A stretch of 64,000 bases of DNA from positions 139,940,858 through 140,004,857 of the forward strand of contig CM065812.1 of the NCBI GenBank assembly GCA_033398695.1, read 5' to 3'. The DNA comes from Orobanche coerulescens (Eukaryota; Streptophyta; Magnoliopsida; Lamiales; Orobanchaceae). A program made the translations under genes and the position numbers. The notes below the pieces were generated by a model. It saw only the letters and a list, made by a program, of their open reading frames with translations, did no database searches and had not been told where the DNA came from. The number at the start of each line of letters is the position of its first letter. The first letter of the stretch is position 1. Below are positions 9,084 to 20,250 of this stretch, piece after piece.

Positions 9084-10456
9084 TTGAAAACAGAAGATGG
9101 TGGAGTTGACATGTCGTCGATTCCAGTTGTGAACGAGTATCCTGACATATTTCCGTACGACTTGCTGGGATTACCACTGCAGCGGGAAGTTGAGTTCCCT
9201 ATCGATCTAGAGCCGAACGTCTCTCCTATTTCTCGTGTGCCGTACCGCATGGCACCGTTGGAAATGTTAGAGTTGAAGAAGCAGTTGGGGGAGTTGTTAG
9301 ATAAAGGGTATATCCGACCGAGCACATTGCCTTGGGGTGCGCCTGTGCTTTTTCTTAAGAAGAAGGATGCGTCGCTTCATATATGCATCGACTATCGAGA
9401 ATTAAACAAGTTGACCATCAAAAATAAATACCCTTTACCCCGAATTTATGACTTGTTTGATCAGCTTCAAGGAGCGACAGTCTTCTCGAAGATCGATTTA
9501 CGATCAGGCTATTACCAGTTGAGGATTCGGGACAGTGATATACTGAAAGCTGCTTTTCGGACGAGATATGGCCATTACGAGTTCGTGGTTATGCTTTTCG
9601 GGCTAACCAATGCCCCAGCAGTGTTCATGAAGTTGATGAACAAAGTCTTTATTGAGTATCTAGACAAATTCATAGTCATCTTTATCGACGACATTCTTAT
9701 CTATTCCCTGAGTCGGGAGGAGCATGCTTTACATATTCGGATTGTGTTAGACATTTTGAGAGCTGAACAGTTGTACGCGAAGTTCTCTAAGTGTGAGTTT
9801 TGGCTCAAGGAAGTGATATTCCTCGGGCATGTGATTTCAGCGAAGGGATTTCTGGTAGATCCGCAGAAGATAGAGGCAGTGACGGCATGAGAACCGCCTA
9901 AGAATGTGAAGGAAGTGAGGAGTTTTCTGGGACTTGCAGGCTATTACCATAGATTCGTTGAAGGATTTTCTAAGATCGCTAGACTACTCACCCAGTTACT
10001 CCAAATGACTCAGAAGTTCGACTGGACCGCAGACAGGGAGGATAGTTTTGATGAATTGAAGAGACGGTTGACTACCGCACCCTTTTAGCATTGCCTCAGG
10101 GGAACGAGGATTTTGTGGTGTATAGTGATGCTTCGGGCCCTGGACTTGGATGTGTTTTAATGCAGATAGATAGGGTCATTGCTTATGCATCCCGTCAGTT
10201 AAAACCTTATGAAGCAAATTACCTTACGCATGATTTAGAGTTAGCTGCGGTTGTCTTCGCATTAAAAATATGGAGACATTATCTCTATCGATCGTCATGT
10301 AAGATTTACACGGATCACAACATCTTCAGTCAAAAGGAGTTGAACATGAGACAACGTAGGTGGTTGGAGTTAATTAAAGATTATGACCTCAAAGTTCTTT
10401 ACCATCCGGGTAAGGCTAATGTTGTGGCAGACGCGTTGAGTCGTAAACCGATGGCA
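9084..10456 (+). pseudogene. Reverse transcriptase and RNase H of element B2
   Basis: A long open stretch (9084-9890) covers the linker, [37 protein letters not shown] and the active site FIDDILIYS, ending in TGA 9888-9890 where B3 has TGG. The thumb ([14 protein letters not shown]) and RNase H ([15 protein letters not shown], catalytic Asp kept) follow at 9906-10546. A deletion of 12 bases removes the KSLK of [10 protein letters not shown]. The frame then runs into the inserted solo LTR at 10462. Confidence 0.88.
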
Positions 10457-10815
10457 CTACATGTAACACCCCCAGATCCAACCGGGAATATTACACGCCA
10501 CAGGACACACAAGGGTCCCGCCAGGCTGACGACACACAAGATTTAACCACAATCCAATACATAACAACCATGACATAATAGTCCAACAAAGGTTACAAAA
10601 CACAAGTTAGGCCTCGGCCGCGGCCAAAAGAGTATATTTCAAATCATCACTGAACGCAAACATTACACGACAAAGTACAACTCAAAACCACCCATAATAC
10701 AGTATATAAAACTGACTCAACATCACAATACAACGACTGATGCGAGCTCTCTAACACCCAGTGTGCTTGTCAACTCCGTGCGCGCCACATGGGGGCTCCT
10801 GTCCCTCGAGATTAC

Positions 10816-11606
10816 CTGAAATGTACAAAACATTCCACCCCAACAATGGGGTTAGCCACAACCGCTAGTGCAAGTACAGTATTACAATTATTTTAATCCA
10901 CAGGCATTTCCAAATCATTTCAAAATCCCAAAACAGTTCAATTTACGATATTCCGGAATATCAATATCAATCACCAGTAAAAACACTCCGACAACCCTCG
11001 CGACCCGGTCCGGCCCTCAAGCCACCAAGTCCCTGTGTGCCCCGTCGAGCAATCCCCAGGTGAGGATGTCCACTCAAAGTATCTCTCGTGACCCGGTCCA
11101 GCCGCTAAGCCACCAGGTGCCCGTGTGACCCCATCGAGTCAATCCCCGAGTGAGAGTACCTGAGAATAACCTTTCAACTCTCATCATTCTCTAAACCATC
11201 ACAGAAATGCATGCCATAAACTAATGCAATAAAGTACTTGCCTGAACTTTCTTACTCTCAAAGGAACAAACGACGAACAAGGTTACGGTCCGAACTATCT
11301 TCCGAATCCCGCTCCTAACAAACATTGAGGCGTTAATCGTTACAATTTGTTGGAGACACGAAAATCCATCCTAAGTTCTACCCTTAGGACCATTTAATCG
11401 AGTACTACGAGGGCGTAATGGGTTTTGCTCGATTTACAAAAGTGGATTTGGAATCAATCCACAAAACCTTGAGGAAATCATGAAATCATACCTATACAAC
11501 CATTTTCAACTACAATCCATCATGATTTGGAGTTAAAACGGCTGGAGAAACGAGATCCCCAAAATCCCCAAATTTCCCCAAAGTTAGGGTTCTACGAAAG
11601 GATTAC
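10816..11606 (-). other. Putative leader intron in solo LTR S
   Basis: On the minus strand AATCGAG/GTAATCC has its first intron base at 11606, TTCAG/GCAAGTAC lies at 11242/11241, and ATTTCAG/GT has its last intron base at 10816. Two repeats of a GACCCGGTCC-containing unit (about 10990-11160) lie between the last two sites. Confidence 0.42.
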
Positions 11607-11780
11607 CTCGATTCCTTGGTGAGGACGACGTAAGATTAATAGATCTTTACTTGAAGTTGGAAAGATTTGAGTTTCAACCGTGCTCCGCCGAAAGCCTCGC
11701 CTACCCTGTCCTGGAGTCGTCTAGAAGCTCGAAGAAGAGGAGAGAAAATGAAAAATGACAAGTGTTGACCACAACACATG

Positions 11781-12360
11781 TATTTATATAAGTGCGCCTT
11801 AGCGCGCGCTAACGCTTACCGAATAGCGCGCGCTATCGGCCTAGGTCTACAGCCTGACCCTTCGCTTGCCCGAGCCGGTGTGCACCACATCCGATAGCGT
11901 GCGCTACTCAATCGAGTTAGCGTGCGCCGCTGTTATCGCGCGCGCGCAGCTTCCGCCTTAGCGTGCGCTATCTCGGTGTCGATCTAAGTCCGTAACCTTC
12001 GCCTGTTCAAAACCCTTCGTCCACACCGGTAGCGTGCGTTGACCGAATAGCGTGCGCTACGACCGACGAGTTAGCGCACGCACCACCGTCTTAGCGCACG
12101 TTACTGCTGGTCCGCTAAGGTCCAGACCTCACCGTCCTTCGTCCCGGGTCACTTAGCGCGCGCTAACACCCAACCGTGGCGTGCGCTACCTTTTCCCCTA
12201 GCGTACGCTACTATGATGCCTTAGCGTGCGCTAGCTCAATTTTAGTCCTACCGGTTCTCTCGGATCGCCCCATGCCGGTTAGCGTGCGTAACCTCTTGTA
12301 GTAGCGCGTTAGCCTACAACTTCTGCGTGACGCTACCCATATAAAGTAGCGTACGCTAAT
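11781..12360 (-). promoter_or_regulatory. TATA box and palindrome array of solo LTR S
   Basis: On the minus strand TATAAATA corresponds to 11781-11788. Upstream (11795-12360) lie many TAGCGCGCGCTA / TAGCGTGCGCTA palindromes, as in A, B and D LTRs. Confidence 0.72.
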
Positions 12361-12557
12361 CCTGGGTTGCAGAAGCGATGCAAGCGGTTCGACACCACGA
12401 TGACGGATATTAACGGGATACTAACAAGAAACACAACATACAGGCTCAATTTCGAATCAAACACATGATACCAATGTTCGAAAAAATTTACGAACCAAAC
12501 TACAAAGTTCCTGAATTCCTAATTATAAGCGATAAAAGGTACGATTATTACACTACA

Positions 12558-13270
12558 CATGTTGGAGGTACTTAAGCCTTAAAGCAGGATACAGTGGGAT
12601 TTTATTTGTCAGGATATCGAGGTTTGGGTTCAGAGAGTTCAGGGTCAGTTATGGAAGTGGGATGACATTTCTGTGGATTTTATTACCGGTATGCCTAGGA
12701 CTCGGACTGGAATGAATATGATTTGGGTTATTGTCACCTACTAACCAAATCTGCTCATTTCCTGGGTATTAAGGATACATGGGGACCAGAGAGACTAGTA
12801 CGAGTGTTTATTGCAGAGATCGTGAGGTTGCATGGGACTCCTAAGAGTATTGTTTCGGATCGATATGGCCGATTTGTATCACATTTTGGGCAGGCTATTC
12901 ATCGAGCTTGGGAACTGAGTTGAGACTCAGTACGTCTTACCACCCTCATACAAACGGACAGTCGGATCGGACGATACAGATGCTGGAGGATATGTTGAGA
13001 GCCTGTGCCTTAGACTGTAAGGATGATTGGGAGTCACACTTGCCATTGATCGACTTCACGTACAACAATAGTTGGCACGCCTCGATCAAAATGGCACCAT
13101 TTGAGGCATTATATAGGAGGAGGTGTATATCACCGTTGTGTTGGAATGATGCATCCGGGTTGATTGGTACTGAACCGAATATAGTAGTTGAGATAAGAGA
13201 GAAGATTGTTTTGATTCGTGATAGGCTGTTAACAGTCCAGAGTCGATAAAAGTCTTATGCTGACACGCAT
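12558..13270 (+). pseudogene. Integrase core of element B2, zinc finger lost
   Basis: After the solo LTR the linker (KPQ... near 12570) jumps from a sequence matching B3 58764 to one matching about 59155, deleting roughly 400 bases including the whole HHCC finger. The core shows [15 protein letters not shown] with the first Asp, [16 protein letters not shown] with the second, and HTNGQSDRTIQML where the catalytic Glu is replaced by Asp. Frameshifts lie near 12735 and 12900. Confidence 0.85.
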
Positions 13271-13279
13271 CGTCGGCCG

Positions 13280-13700
13280 TTGGAGTTTGAGGTGGGAGAC
13301 CATGTTTGGCTTAAGGTGTTGCCGACACGGCTAGTTTACCGCTTCGGCCGGAAGGGTAAACTTATTCCTATATATATTGGACCGTTCGAGATTTTAGAGA
13401 AAGTTGGAGAGCTTGCATATCGCTTAGGCTTGCCGCCGTCCTTGAGTCACGTGCATAACATGTTTTATGTTTCCCAGCTTAGGAAGTATGTGCCAGACCT
13501 TATCCATATTATTGATTTTGGAGAGATTGAGTTGGGGCCGGACATTACCATCGAAGAGAGGCCAATTCAGATTTGAGAGCGTCGAGTGAAGCAACTTTGG
13601 CAGAAAACCATTCCTTTGGTTAAAGTGCAATGGTCGAGACATGGATCCGAGGAAAACCACATGGGATATGGAAGAGAATATGAAGTCGAGATAGCCCGAG
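13280..13700 (+). pseudogene. Integrase C-terminus and chromodomain-like tail of element B2
   Basis: The open frame 13280-13576 encodes the C-terminal domain (GPFEILEKVGELAYRLGLPP, SHVHNMFYVSQLR). A TGA after EERPIQI ends it, and the chromodomain-like tail (KTIPLVKVQWSRHGSEE) continues with a further frame change. No intact product is possible. Confidence 0.84.
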
Positions 13701-13713
13701 TTATTCGCGTTGT

Positions 13714-13750
13714 AAGTTTCGGGACGAAACTTATTCTTGGGGGTGGAGAA
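13714..13750 (+). other. Pre-PPT stem-loop and polypurine tract, B2
   Basis: AAGTTTCG-GGA-CGAAACTT (13714-13732) has perfect 8 bp arms. The purine-rich GGGGGTGGAGAA follows up to the LTR start at 13751. Confidence 0.78.
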
Positions 13751-14277
13751 TGTAATATCCGTACTTTCCATTTTTGGTAATATCTATTTTTGGTGTATAT
13801 TCATTTTGAACGACTCGCTTGTCACTGTTTTGGAATTCTGAATCTATTTTGTTCTTGGAGTTTCTCCATTAGGACGAGTTTCGAAGATGTTTTTATGTAT
13901 TTTCGTTTGGAGTTATGTTTTGTCGCGTGTACGTTCGATTTTCGTAAAACTTATTCGATTTTGCTGTTTCTTTGTTTCTATGAGTTCGTATGGTTGAGTT
14001 GTTCATGTTGTGAGTTTCGTATTGTTAATCTGACGTCGTATCGTCATTTTCGGATGTTTGGGCCGTTTTGTAATTTCCTATAAGTTTAGGGAATTTTATC
14101 TCCCTTGTCGTATTTCAAACCTCCCAGTAGTCGGAATCGTACATTTGATCGAGAGATTGTGCTTGTAGGTTTTTGTTTTCTTGTCGTGTCTCGTTATTCA
14201 CTGATATCTATCAGTTTCATGCCTTCCGAGTCGGGTACAGTCTGACCGAGTTTCCTTATTGTACTCTGTACAGGAAT

Positions 14278-14593
14278 AGATAGCGCACGCTAATGTATTG
14301 CCGTAGCGTGCGCTATGAGGGTAAAACTAGAGCACGCCATACTTACATTTTGCGTACGCTAATACATCTGGGCAGAATACCCTGGAACTGGACAGACGGT
14401 TCAGTATTTGTAAACTTAACCAGGTAGCATACACTAACTGAGTGTTAACATACGCTAATTGCTAACCCTAGCGCATGCTAAGCTTGTTTCTACGTACGCT
14501 TATGGTAGGACAGAAGTCTCTGACTGCATTCTGCACCCCGATAGTGCACGCTAATCTTTGTGCGTACCGTGCTAAGCCTGTCTGATATAAATA
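14278..14593 (+). promoter_or_regulatory. Palindrome array and TATA box, B2 LTR
   Basis: Units such as TAGCGCACGCTA and TAGCGTGCGCTA recur up to TATAAATA at 14586-14593. The homologous TATA boxes in the other B LTRs are at 53798-53805 and 61080-61087. Confidence 0.75.
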
Positions 14594-14767
14594 GGACATC
14601 AACAACCCAACTTCGTCATTTTCCATCCTTACTTCTTCTCTTCAGCTTTGGGAGATTGTAGACGAGGCTTAGAGCCTATTTCGACCTAATATGATCATCC
14701 ACTAACATCCTTGCATTCGTTGTGCGAATTTTTCAAGTTCTTAACATCATCTGCCACCCGAGTCATG

Positions 14768-15585
14768 GTAAGAACCCCTAAAACCCTTGTTTTGTGATTT
14801 TGGGGGAATTTTGGGGATTTCTTGTGATTTGACCCTTTTTAATCCGAATTATCATAGATTATTGCTAGACTTCAATTGTATACTTGTAATCCTTCATTTT
14901 TCCTTGAGGATTTGTAGATTAAATTCCGATTTTTCAATTATTCGTCAATATACTCAAGGATACCCTAGTAGTGTTCCACGAATTGTCCGATCGGGTAGAA
15001 CTAGGATGAATTACTACGTTTTCACAATATTGAGATTGGTTGTATATCTTTATTCTGTTAGGAACGGATTTGTGAAGATTATTCGGACCGAAATATTTCC
15101 TTTCACCGTTTCCTTCACGTCGTGTTATTCAAGGCAAGTACATGTATTACATTCCGTTATGTGTGTACGGTTTTGATGCGAATAATTTAAATTATGTTAT
15201 GGCATGGATGTGTTGTCGTTCTTCCACCTGGGGATAGAATGTGTGGCCTCTGGGGGCCGATACTAATGGGTACGGCCACGGAAGTGGACTTGGATACGTG
15301 TGTTGTTGTTCTTCCACCTGGGGATGGTTCGACGGGACCTCTGGGGGCCGATACTAATGGGTATGGCCGCGGTTTACCAAGTGTGAATAGTTGTGATGTT
15401 GAAACATGTTGATACACTGTTTGATGTAAATGTGATATTCCGAAATATTGATTACAAATGTTCTTCTTAAAATGGATTGCTTGTGTCGATTCGTGTATGT
15501 ATATAATGTAGTGTAAATTGTGTACTTGCACTAGCAATTCGAATTCTAATCCCTTAAATGGGGGAAATGCGTTTTATGCATTCAG
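14768..15585 (+). other. Putative leader intron in B LTR
   Basis: The donor CATG/GTAAGAA is at 14768; the other B LTRs read AATCAAG/GTAAGAATC at 53980 and 61262. TTCAAG/GCAAGTAC is at 15133/15134 after a strong pyrimidine tract. The acceptor CATTCAG/GT ends at 15585 and is TTTCAG/GT at 62133 in the central B3 LTR. Confidence 0.45.
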
Positions 15586-15879
15586 GTGTCGTTCGAGCTG
15601 AGGAGCTGGCACGGGATATGCACGCAAAGGATGGCCCAGTATGATGTTGAGGCTCGAGTCTATGTTTTATGTTTTCTCATAGTATCTACTTGGGTGTTGG
15701 AGTTAGACTGATTACTTTTTAAACTCGGTTAAAGTCCCCTGCGTGGGCAATGAACTTGTATTTGACTTATACTTCATGAAGTTCGATTAAAATGTTTTGG
15801 CCGAGGCCACGGCCCTATTTTACTATGATTAATGTGTCTTATGGGATTTGTTTGTGGATTATATGTCTTGTGTTTGGCT

Positions 15880-15999
15880 GGTAGACCTTATGAGTGTTCT
15901 ACGGTGTGTAACGTCCCTTACGTGTTTTGGGGTGTTATATTCCCACCGTATGAGAGTTCTACGGTGTGTAACACCCCTTACGTGATTTGGGGTGTTACA
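15880..15999 (+). repeat. 60 bp tandem duplication at the B LTR 3' end
   Basis: The unit containing TTACGTG and TTTGGGGTGTTACA occurs twice in a row, so the LTR terminus is duplicated. The same duplication is present in both B3 LTRs (ending 55220/55280 and near 62487/62547), so it is a family trait. Confidence 0.8.
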
Positions 16000-16550
16000 T
16001 GATCCCGATCCTTCGTACTCAGTAAGGTTACAGTATAGGCGGCGGGACTGGCTAGGTGGTGCTATTACTCTTTGGTCCTCCCATTGCTTACTAAGATATA
16101 CCTACCGAGTCGCGCATTAGGGAGACGACGAAATAATTTGAATTGCATCTCTTATTATGAAATTTAGGCATTGGATGTCTTATTTCATTTAGATAAATTA
16201 AATCGGTCGAGTGAATTAAATAAATTACTGGATAATTAATTTAATTCATGCATTATTATTTCTTAGAGAAACAATATCTTGATATAATTAATTACTTAGA
16301 TCAATCATTTGTATCAATTTTAATTGAGACGAACCATGATGTATCAGTCGGACTGGATACACGACGGTCCGTTTCATGGATCGAAATGAACCGAACCTTT
16401 TCTATTATTGTGTGGGCCGCCCCACATCTTGTGTCATCTTTGGAAGATGATTTTGTCCCCACGATTGCATGTGTTGAGGTAGCTTTCTAACACTTGGGGA
16501 TAAAAGCATGATAAGAGTGATCTTATCATGATTTCCCCTTTAGGTGTGTC
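16000..16550 (+). repeat. Copia LTR remnant (C3, right part)
   Basis: It starts with TGATC (TSD of B) and aligns with the C1 LTR from 17653 onward, with CTCAG..TTACAG, GGTCCTCCCA and a TAATTAATTTAATTCAT tail. It seems to be the other half of the LTR that ends at 52962. After about 16410 it diverges from C1 and its end is unclear. Confidence 0.6.
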
Positions 16551-16563
16551 TTTGGAATGATGT

Positions 16564-16803
16564 GTGGACTTTGTTATAATGAAAAGGTGTCTAGCAAAGG
16601 TGATGATACCCACACCTAAGAAAGTCAAAATAGGCCCAAAAACAGTTGACTACATTTTCATTGGATATGCACAGAACAGCAATGCCTACCGATTTCTTGT
16701 GCATGAATCTAAAGTGCTTGAGATTCACAAAAATATAATTATGGAATCAAAGAATGCGTCATTCTTTGAGAATATCTATCTTTGTAAAACTGCAAGTAAA
16801 TGC
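16564..16803 (+). pseudogene. Copia C2 integrase C-terminal fragment
   Basis: The frame reads RCLAKVMIPTPKKVKIGPK, then DYIFIGYAQNSNAYRFLVHE and FENIYLCK, the typical end of copia integrase before the linker to reverse transcriptase. It breaks at 16803 where C1 is inserted, and the same protein resumes at 51427. Its upstream junction with LTR-like sequence (about 16560-16590) is abrupt. Confidence 0.82.
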
Positions 16804-18670
16804 TGTTAGGAATATGCCCTCGAATACCACTCAGGGGATGAAAAAGTAGGGGCATTGTACTTGTAATTATAGAATAATTAATAAAAGGCTATACGATTCA
16901 TTCACTGTTTATTGTATTTCAAATGCATTTTTTATTTGGTAAACATTGAAGTGAAGTACATGTAAATAAATTGAACATTCCATTCTCGTTATCGGATAAG
17001 ACAAAATTCACTAGAAGTGTTAAAAGTTTATTTACGTAAATCGTTCGCAAGTCAATAAACTTAAATAGGCATTATGTTTTCAGTAAGACTTGTATAACTG
17101 ATGCTTGGACATGTGAATATCTTGATAGCATAGTTATAAGTATATTGGTGGGACCAATATACTCGAACACGACTCATACTTGATTCAGTCACACGGTATT
17201 CACTCTCGGAGAGTCGATGAAGAATCTAAAGGTTGTGATAGTATACATGGACCTTTGACTTGAGGGTTCAATAGAAGATGTACCTGTGACGCTTAGTTTG
17301 TCATTAGAGTAGTTAGACTCATTTGCTTAATTACAGAGTCAACCTCGAAGTGCGGACTATACGGGCAGGTAGCAGTCTTTACTGTATGCCAAGAAAGGAT
17401 TCTATCTCCAGTTACTGAGCAGGCGAATGTCCTATACAGTTAATGGCAAATAAGACCATAAGTCTTTGGCCAAAGCATTCTAATCTAGTCGTATTAGATA
17501 CACTAGTACTCAGTCGGTTTTGATTTGCATTAACACATATATAAAGTCTAGTCAACAGTAGGGTTTGACTTTATCGTGACCCGAAGACTTGACCGCGACA
17601 TCTAATGAAGGGTCTATACGTATATGGTATTTACGACATAATGGTTCTGGAATGATCCTTTCATTCGTTCTCAGTCGGGATTTACAGTGCAGCCCGCTAG
17701 TCTGGCTAAGTGACACTCATTGGTTCCTCCCAATGCCGGCTGAGACGGACCTACAAAGTCGCACATCAGGAGCGTTGTTGGATAAATGTGAATTTATTAT
17801 CTCTCTAATAATATTAGATATTGGATATCTAATTATGATTTATTGGATAAATCAAATAGCGGTCTTATGAATTGAAATTAAGTTACCGGGTAATTAATTT
17901 AATTCATAAATTATATTTATTAGAGAAATAGTTTTATATTTGATATAATTAATTAATTATATTAATTAATTAGTATAAATACATTGGTGATAAAATGGAG
18001 TGTATTTTACGGATTCGTTTGACGAATATTCGGTACACGAGCCGAGTGACTCGGCCCGTTTCCTAGCACTTTCCTCATGGGGCTGTCCCACCTCCCTCTC
18101 ACTTATCTTGTCTTGTTGTTTGTTTAATGTGGTGAGATCCCACCATGTTTCATTTCAACTAATGGTGCCAAAATGACAACATATGGTGGGATTCCCTTAA
18201 ACATTATAAAATATTACAAATCAATTCACACAAAATGATTCATTCATTTTTGTGGTGAGGTTCAGCCGAGAGTGTTTTAGGGAGGGAGAGATATTTTTCT
18301 CTTGTTCAATTTCATCATCTTAGAGGTGAGAAAAAGATAAGAAAATAAAGAGAGAAAAATTCCTACAAGTTTCCCTAGCCGTGTTCTTAGAGAATGGAGT
18401 CTTGTAGAATTTTCCGAGCAACTTCGGACGCGTGGTGATGTAGAGACATCGTGCTTTTGGTGTTTGGGACGAGGGAATTTAGTGCTCATGCTCGGGTTCA
18501 TGAACAACATCAACTTACGAAGATATTATCAAAGGCTTCAAGGGTATGGGACTTTGATCCTTTTATCTTCGTATTTTTATTTTTCTTATATACGTTACTT
18601 GATTGATCCTGTTTGGGATTCTTTATTATTATTCCGCTGTATATTTCGTTTTGTTTCCGGAATCCCAATA
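16804..18670 (+). repeat. 5' LTR of copia C1
   Basis: 1,867 bp, starting TGTTAGGAATATGCCCTC and ending CCGGAATCCCAATA. It matches 43561-51421 once the CACTA insert is removed. A TATAAAAT at 18205-18212 is a plausible promoter element. Confidence 0.88.
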
Positions 18671-18671
18671 G

Positions 18672-18683
18672 TGATATCGGAGC
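18672..18683 (+). other. Decayed primer binding site of C1
   Basis: TGATATCGGAGC matches 10 of 12 bases of the Met-tRNA PBS TGGTATCAGAGC, one base after the LTR. Both differences are transitions. Confidence 0.65.
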
Positions 18684-19101
18684 GAGGTCAATGATACCGC
18701 ATATACGATTATTTGTGCATTTTGAATGCTATTGGTTGATTTTAATGATTTAGAATCATTATTGGTATAATCGTAGATTTTAAATTATTCGTTGTAATAT
18801 CACGTTTTGAAAACGAGCCAAAAAACGAGCCGAACGGAGATCGAACTCGCGGCCAGTGCCTGAGTCATGCCAGCAAGGCTCGGTGGCGGTGGCCGAGACA
18901 GGTCGCTGCTCGGACAGCAGCAGGCAAGTGACTCGCTCCAGTGGGTCACCCCGGCCAGCCCCATTTTTCGGGCTCCGTTTGCGGGCTGGGCCCATTCCGA
19001 CTGGTCCGGGACTTCGTTTTGTCTCTGTATTACGTTGTAATATTTTCCCACATTTTAAATTGGATTTAACTTGATTAAATGAATATTTGGAATATTATTT
19101 T
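18684..19101 (+). other. C1 leader, first part (noncoding)
   Basis: This is the untranslated leader between PBS and gag, split by D1. It includes a markedly GC-rich patch at about 18830-19010. I see no protein homology in it; the minus-strand open frames here look like chance. The last five bases (ATTTT) are the D1 target-site duplication. Confidence 0.6.
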
Positions 19102-19459
19102 TGTAACACCCCCAATCCGCTCAGGGATATTACACGCCGTAGAACCTTTCCTCAAGGATCTACCAGGCTGGTAACGACATATAACAACTCAACCATGCCT
19201 TTAAGGCTAAAACGACTCAGTATACCGATTTGGTCTTTCAATAAATACATACAACTCAAATACAACTCATGCCCACGGAGGGGTCAAAATACAACTACAC
19301 CCGTACAACGGGAAAATATAGCAGCGGAAAAAATAGAGTACAATTGAACCAATAAACAAAGTACGGTTCCTCATGTAATTAGTATCGATCATCATTCATC
19401 ATTCTTCGTGCCGACCCTGTGTTATGCTCCAAAACCTGAATGCAAAAACAGACATCCAC

Positions 19460-19500
19460 CCCCCGAATACTCGGGGGTTAGCAAAACTCCACTGTTTTGC
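19460..19500 (-). other. Two adjacent hairpins in D LTR U5
   Basis: CCCCCGA-ATAC-TCGGGGG (19460-19477) and GCAAAAC-TCCACT-GTTTTGC (19481-19500) are perfect 7 bp stems (plus-strand reading). Comparable pairs lie just before the acceptor-like site in A and B LTRs. Confidence 0.65.
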
Positions 19501-20120
19501 TAGTGCAAGAACAAAGTGCAAATACGAGCCATATAATTCACATTCCACGAACGATAATAATTCGGAATCCTCAAAGATTCAAATACAACAAGATGAACAC
19601 TTCCCGAGGCAAGAGTTTGAGTAAATACTTCCCAAAATTTCAAGATCAAAATATCAAGGAAAACAATTTATAAAATGATTTGAAATACCATCGGGAGTTT
19701 TAATAGAAAACAATTTAGGATTATCAAATCCTACTTTTCGAAAACCAAAAGACAAAAGGGGTCACCACCCCAAAGGTTTTACTTTCCATAAAATAACCTT
19801 TACCAAACCATTGGGATTTTAGCCCCAAATCCGTCAAATGACCTTTACAAAACCGTTGGGATTTTAGCCCCAAATATCATCAACTCACAGTACACGAGAA
19901 CGACAACAAGGTTCGTCTCCCAACATCAAAATCCACAAATAAAGGATTTAAAACAAACAACAAAATACTCTAGTGCCATCCTAGCCAAGTAAGCCAAACG
20001 AACAACTTACCTCTTACACACTTAGTCAATGCATGCAATCATGAAAAACCATTCGAAAATACTCATTTCCGGAAATGCCATAGTCAAATCACATTTGTAA
20101 AATGCACCACAATTAACCGT

Positions 20121-20250
20121 GGATCCACCCCTCCGTGGACCCCTACCGAGACCCCATCGGATCTAACCCATAGTGGTTAAAAGCAAGCTCTCGGATCCAC
20201 CCCTCCGTGGACCCCTACCGAGACCCCGTCGGATCTAACCCATAGTGAGC
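20121..20250 (-). repeat. U5 tandem repeat in D LTR (period about 72)
   Basis: Two units start GGATCCACCCCTCCGTGG at 20121 and 20193. They correspond to the inverse of the A LTR repeat at 7050-7185. Copies also lie near 25567, 30949 and 36395. Confidence 0.82.

Larger units (their letters stand above)
10457..12557 (-). mobile_element. Solo LTR S inserted in B2, with TSD CTACA
   Basis: The LTR spans 10462-12552 (2,091 bp) and is flanked by CTACA at 10457-10461 and 12553-12557. In B3 the same place reads GGCACTACAGATGTTGG without an insert. Read on the minus strand it starts TGTAATAATCG and ends GGTGTTACA. No internal region is present, so it is a recombination-derived solo LTR. Confidence 0.92.
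7630..15999 (+). mobile_element. Ty3/gypsy element B2 (5' part missing, with solo LTR inside)
   Basis: It begins abruptly within gag and runs through protease, RT, RNase H, integrase and chromodomain-like tail to a full 3' LTR. It aligns throughout with B3 (55800-62547). Differences are an inserted solo LTR (10462-12552), a deletion of about 400 bases removing the integrase zinc finger, and several stops. The right flank TGATC (16000-16004) matches the left flank of B3 (52958-52962). Confidence 0.88.
13751..15999 (+). repeat. 3' LTR of element B2
   Basis: It runs from TGTAATATCCG to GGTGTTACA, 2,249 bp. It contains a palindrome array (14278-14580), TATAAATA (14586), a putative leader intron, U5 tandem repeats (15200-15375, GGGGGCCGATACTAATGGG units) and a 60 bp terminal duplication that repeats the LTR end. 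Confidence 0.9.

Noticed and set aside
15187..15537. Open frames with repeated GGRTTTH-type peptides on the minus strand (also 54369 and 61651)
   Set aside because: They are antisense readings of the U5 tandem repeats of the B LTR.
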